NCBI RefSeq assembly: GCF_001019615.1
Contig: NZ_JNBQ01000002.1
Location: 248,001 to 312,000, forward strand
Origin: Cellulosimicrobium funkei
Lineage (GTDB): Bacteria; Actinomycetota; Actinomycetes; Actinomycetales; Cellulomonadaceae
Direction of reading: 5' to 3'
Length of the DNA: 64,000 nt
Part shown: in pieces, positions 60,430 through 64,000 of the stretch
Layout of the letters: the number at the start of each line of letters is the position of its first letter
Numbering within the stretch: the stretch's first letter is position 1
Notes under the pieces: generated by a model
Told to the model about the DNA's origin: nothing
What the model saw: only the letters and a program-made list of their open reading frames with translations
Databases searched by the model: none
Position numbers and translations under genes: made by a program

Positions 60430-63400
60430 TCAGCAGGTACGCGCGTCGAACGCGACCTCGACGGGCTCGAACCCGTCGACCGTCACGACGGCCGTCCCGG
60501 CGGGGACGGATGCCGCGCGCGACGCGAACGACTGGTACGCGCTCGCGCCCCGGGCGACGCCCGTGAACGTCCGCGTGCCGTACGGCGTCGCGAGCGTCAC
60601 GTCGAGCGGCGCGTCGCCGTCGTTCGTGGCGCGGACCGCGACGTAGACCTTGCCGGCCAGGCACCGCGTCTCGGCGACGGCCGTCACCGGCGCCGTGCCG
60701 GCGTCTGCCGTCCAGCGCAGCTCGTACGCCTGCTCCGTCCCGTCCTCGGCGGTGACGCGCACCGTCGTCGTGCCGGGCACGGCGTCGGCGGCCTGGACCG
60801 CGACCGTGGCGTACGGGTCGTGCGCGGCCGCCTCGACGGCGGGCACCCCGCCCGCGACGGGCACGTCGTATGCCGTGACGGCCGGGTCGAACCCGGTGAG
60901 GGGCTCGCCGGCCAGGGTGATGCCCGACGCCGTGGCGTCGGTCCCCGTGCCGGGCACCTTGGCGAGGACCTCGATCTCGGAGACGACCAGGTGGGTGTTC
61001 GCCCGCGCCGTGAGGACGACGCGCACGGACGAGGTCCGGACGTCCGCGGGGATCTCGACCGCGGGCGCCGGGCCGTCCGGCGACGCGTCCACCGGGACGG
61101 GCGCGCCGACGTCGGTCCACGTGCCGCCCACGAGGGCCTGGAGCCGGACGGACTGCGCCCAGCTCGCGCTGGACCCGTCCTTCCAGAACCGCGTCACGAC
61201 GCCGGTGACGTCGCGGTCGGCGGGGAGCGTGACGGCGAGCGTGTCGGACGACCGCTTGGTGCCGGACACCCAGTTCGACCAGGCCTTGTCCGTGAGGTTG
61301 CCGTTGACGACGCCCCCGACGGCGTAGCCCGGCTCGGTGAACGTCGCGCTCGCGGTCGTGCCCGCTGCGAGCGCGCCGTTGGCGGACGCGGCCTCGGTGA
61401 CCTGGACGCGGACGGTGGCCGGGAGCGTGGCGCCCGCCCCGGCGTCTGCCGTGCCCGTGAGCTCGACGACCCCGACGGCGTCGTACGCGCCCGCGGGGGC
61501 GTCGTCCCAGACCACCGGGCGCTGGACCTCCGCGCCGCCCGCGGCGACCGCCGTGACGGTCGCGGGCAGGGCCGGGGTACCGCCCGCGTACGCCTTGGCG
61601 CGCGCGGGGAGCGTGGACGTGAGCTCGTCGACGACGACGGTCGCCGTCGCGGCGACCTCGCCGCCGGTCGGCGCGACCACGGTGCCCGTCACCTCGACGG
61701 TGCCGGGCTCGGCCCACGCGTCGTCGTCCGGCACGTCCCACGTCACGGGGAGCGCGCCGCGCGCCCCGTCGCGGTAGACGGGCGTGACGGTCGCGGGGAG
61801 CTCGGGCGCGGTGCCCGGCGCCGTGAACGCCTCGACCGGCTCGATGCCGAGGACCGTCTCGTCGACGATCCGCCAGCGCTGGTTCACACCCGAGTTCGCG
61901 AGGTACGTGCCCACGGGGGACCCGTCGGCCGTCGCCTGGCCGCCGACCTCGAGGAGGGTCTTCGAGGACGCGCTGACGAGCGTGAAGGTGCCGTCGCCGG
62001 TCGTCGAGAGGATCCACTGGGCGGCGAGCGGGGTGTCCGCGACGTCGGTGGGCGGGTCCTGGAGGACGGCGGACGTGTCGGCCGCGACCGCGAGCTGGCG
62101 GCCCGTGGCCGCGTTCGTCACGGCGTAGCGCGTGCGGTGCGTGCCGGAGCCCTCGGGCGCGCCGAGCGCCGTGAGCTCCCACGCCTGCTCCGCGACCGGC
62201 GCGTCGGTGCGGATCACGACGCCCGTGCCCGACGCCGACGGCGCGAGCGAGCGGTCCGCCTGCACGCCGTCGAGACGGTAGGCGTGCCCGTCCTGGACGA
62301 GCGCGGCGTCGTCCGCGACGCCGGAGACGCCGTCGACGACGAGCGTCGTCACGGACTCGGCCGGCACGACGAGCGTCGCGCTGGGGCCGTCCGCACCCGT
62401 CGTGACGTCCACCGGCTCGCCCTCGACGAGGTAGCCGGCCGTGCTCGTGACCACGGGGGTGACGGTCGCATCGGACCCGACCGCACCGAACTTCGACAGG
62501 TCGAGCGTCACGGCGCGCTCGCCCTTCGTGGCGTTGACGTGCACGACCGTCGCGGACGTGCCGTCGGCCGACACCGCGGCCGTGCTGCTGGCGTCGTCCG
62601 AGCGGATCAGCGAGTCGCCCGGCTCGATGTAGTGCGTGAAGTTCTGGGTCGCCCAGTACTTCGTGTTCGTGTAGATCGGGCACGTCTCGAGCGTGTCCTC
62701 GGCGGTGCAGTCGAACGGGATCTGGATCTCGCCCCAGTTCATGCCGTTCGCGCTCTCGCCGCCGGGCGCCATGTTGGCGTAGTCCTCGACCGGCTGCCAG
62801 AACACCCACGCGCTCGGCTCGAGCTCGCGCAGGTCGTCGACGATGTGCTGCGCGCTGCCGAGGCCGGACTCCATGGTCTCGAAGTCCTGGCCCGTCGAGC
62901 TCCAGTTGCCGCCGACCTCGCTCATCCACAGCGGCTTGTCCTCGCCCTTGGCGATGTCGCGGACCGTCGTGCGCTGGCCCGTGCCGTAGGTGTGGACGTT
63001 GAGCTGCGACACCTGGTCGCGGACCGCCTGCGGGTACGCGTTCCAGTTGGTCGCGAACGTGCCGGGGTTCGTCTCGTCCATCGCCGAGACCACGGCGTCG
63101 GTCGAGGAGCCTTCGAGCGCCGCGGCGAGCGCCGGGACGACCTTCGCCTGGAGCGCGGGGCCCATGTGGGCGCCCTCCTGGCGGCCCCCGGTGGGGTTGC
63201 CGTCGGCGCCGAGCTGCGTGCCCCAGTAGTTGGTGTTGGGCTCGTTGAACGGGTCGATCGTGTCGACCTCGATGCCGTGCGCGTCCTCGAGGCGCTCGGT
63301 CACGCCGACCAGGTAGGCCGCGAAGTCGTCGATGCTGTCCGTCTTGAGCTGGTCCGCGGTCGAGCTGAACCCGCCCGAGACGTACCCGCTCACGGTCATG

Positions 63401-64000
63401 AACCACGGCGGGGAGTTGCTGAACGTCTCCCAGTGCGTGACGTCGTCCTTGATGCGGTCGACCCACCAGCGCTGCGTCGCGTCGGCGTCCTCGTCCCAGT
63501 GGTCCGGGTTCTCGGGGTCCCACCAGTCCACGTCGGTGCGCGTCGTGCCCTCGGGCGCCTTCCACCAGCCGTCGACCGCGCCTCCGGCGCGCAGGTAGTC
63601 CGGCACGTCGGGGGCGTTCCCGCCGCCGACGTTGTAGCGCGCGATGTTGAGGTTGAGGCCCTCGTCGCCGAACACCATGTCCGCGAGCCGGTCGCGGATC
63701 TCGTCCGGGTAGCCGCCCGTCGCGTTGGCGAACCACACCAGGCTCGTGCCCCAGCCCTCGAACGGCGCGCCCGCGTACGACGGGTCGGGCGTCACGGTGA
63801 CGCCCGCGACGTCGGCCGCGGCCGCCGTCGTGCCGGCCGCGGCGACCGCGCCCAGGGGCGAGGCCTGCGCGGGCAGGGCCGCGAGCGCGCAGCCCGCGAC
63901 CAGCGCCCCGGCGCCGAGGCCTGCCACCAGCCGCGCGCTCGTCCCGTGGACGGCCCGACCGCCCGGGCTGCTCGTGCGGCGAGGACCGGGTGGTCCACCC
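60430..64000 (-). CDS. secreted multidomain GH30 (endo-beta-1,6-galactanase-like), 5' end outside the window
   Basis: At least 1165 aa; the frame stays open to the window edge, and upstream codons (RRTSS...) look like the n-region of the signal peptide, so the true start is probably beyond 64000 (GTG 63927 is a fallback). Signal core GAGALVAGCALAALPAQA; GH30 barrel over the next ~450 residues with acid/base Glu in DPFNEPN and nucleophile Glu in LWMSEVGG; beta-sandwich; ricin-B-like domain; two Big_4-type Ig domains; discoidin-like domain; cadherin-like beta-sandwich (SGITLAGEPLTGFDP); C-terminal ~85-residue Cys-containing module shared with the protein at 8580. PFEGWGTSLVWFANATGG and NVGGG favour beta-1,6-galactanase over glucocerebrosidase. 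Confidence 0.85.
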   Translation of the reverse strand, partial: GGPPGPRRTSSPGGRAVHGTSARLVAGLGAGALVAGCALAALPAQASPLGAVAAAGTTAAAADVAGVTVTPDPSYAGAPFEGWGTSLVWFANATGGYPDEIRDRLADMVFGDEGLNLNIARYNVGGGNAPDVPDYLRAGGAVDGWWKAPEGTTRTDVDWWDPENPDHWDEDADATQRWWVDRIKDDVTHWETFSNSPPWFMTVSGYVSGGFSSTADQLKTDSIDDFAAYLVGVTERLEDAHGIEVDTIDPFNEPNTNYWGTQLGADGNPTGGRQEGAHMGPALQAKVVPALAAALEGSSTDAVVSAMDETNPGTFATNWNAYPQAVRDQVSQLNVHTYGTGQRTTVRDIAKGEDKPLWMSEVGGNWSSTGQDFETMESGLGSAQHIVDDLRELEPSAWVFWQPVEDYANMAPGGESANGMNWGEIQIPFDCTAEDTLETCPIYTNTKYWATQNFTHYIEPGDSLIRSDDASSTAAVSADGTSATVVHVNATKGERAVTLDLSKFGAVGSDATVTPVVTSTAGYLVEGEPVDVTTGADGPSATLVVPAESVTTLVVDGVSGVADDAALVQDGHAYRLDGVQADRSLAPSASGTGVVIRTDAPVAEQAWELTALGAPEGSGTHRTRYAVTNAATGRQLAVAADTSAVLQDPPTDVADTPLAAQWILSTTGDGTFTLVSASSKTLLEVGGQATADGSPVGTYLANSGVNQRWRIVDETVLGIEPVEAFTAPGTAPELPATVTPVYRDGARGALPVTWDVPDDDAWAEPGTVEVTGTVVAPTGGEVAATATVVVDELTSTLPARAKAYAGGTPALPATVTAVAAGGAEVQRPVVWDDAPAGAYDAVGVVELTGTADAGAGATLPATVRVQVTEAASANGALAAGTTASATFTEPGYAVGGVVNGNLTDKAWSNWVSGTKRSSDTLAVTLPADRDVTGVVTRFWKDGSSASWAQSVRLQALVGGTWTDVGAPVPVDASPDGPAPAVEIPADVRTSSVRVVLTARANTHLVVSEIEVLAKVPGTGTDATASGITLAGEPLTGFDPAVTAYDVPVAGGVPAVEAAAHDPYATVAVQAADAVPGTTTVRVTAEDGTEQAYELRWTADAGTAPVTAVAETRCLAGKVYVAVRATNDGDAPLDVTLATPYGTRTFTGVARGASAYQSFASRAASVPAGTAVVTVDGFEPVEVAFDARTC

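Noticed and set aside
59423-63736. 1437-residue minus-strand open frame spanning GH30, STAS and HATPase genes
   Set aside because: Only its last ~157 codons (the HATPase) are coding; the rest is an Arg-rich shadow of GH30 and STAS in another frame.

Overview
The window is GC-rich actinobacterial chromosome with many GTG starts, GGAGG-type ribosome binding sites and 4-bp ATGA/GTGA gene overlaps. The density of secreted polysaccharide-degrading enzymes and LacI regulators suggests a soil polysaccharide degrader of the Micrococcales, such as Cellulosimicrobium, Cellulomonas or Promicromonospora; this placement is inference from gene content. I see no rRNA, tRNA, CRISPR array, insertion sequence or prophage.

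Region by region. (1) 1-1950: an ECF sigma factor with its DGPF/YCII partner and a small leader ORF. (2) 2156-8422 plus 19145-21885: a glucuronate regulon. GH67 alpha-glucuronidase, a serine hydrolase, uronate isomerase and a LacI regulator lie here. Fructuronate reductase and mannonate dehydratase lie 11 kb away under the same operator pair with the same 57-bp spacing. (3) 8580-18969: a LacI-controlled locus that looks like 3-keto-glycoside processing. It has a secreted PA14/beta-propeller/CBM/DUF1080 protein, a TIM-barrel isomerase, an NMT1/THI5-like ABC importer and a Gfo/Idh oxidoreductase, with near-identical operators in front of both transcription units. A larE remnant sits in the 1-kb gap. 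(4) 21911-24881: an F420/FMN-type oxidoreductase and a sortase-anchored VWA surface protein.

(5) 24895-34755: a sugar-acid locus with a LacI regulator fused to a DUF6807 (PmoA-like) domain, two Gfo/Idh oxidoreductases, a CUT1-type ABC importer and an altronate/galactarate-type dehydratase. A FabH-like ketoacyl synthase follows. (6) 35891-43805: three consecutive secreted proteins with closely similar discoidin (CBM32-like) domains (a beta-helix, probably GH55; a DUF1996 protein; a clan GH-A glycosidase), with a divergent leaderless LacI gene and a pair of matching operators. This is probably a beta-glucan/fungal-wall locus.

(7) 43845-46879: an SDR, its divergent XRE regulator and an aldo/keto reductase. 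(8) 46981-54122: a BMP-type ABC importer with an ornithine cyclodeaminase-like protein, a perfect 18-bp GntR-type palindrome and an FCD-type GntR gene. (9) 54133-55940: a second ECF/YCII module whose YCII gene has a single-base frameshift. (10) 56060-60225: an orphan ABC ATPase, then a bacteriophytochrome fused to a PP2C phosphatase facing a STAS/HATPase pair, which looks like a light-input partner-switching module. (11) 60430-64000: a large GH30 protein running off the window edge. It shares a C-terminal module with the DUF1080 protein.

Several gene 3' ends carry an unusual composite repeat built from alternating copies of a locus-specific word next to CGCGAG.
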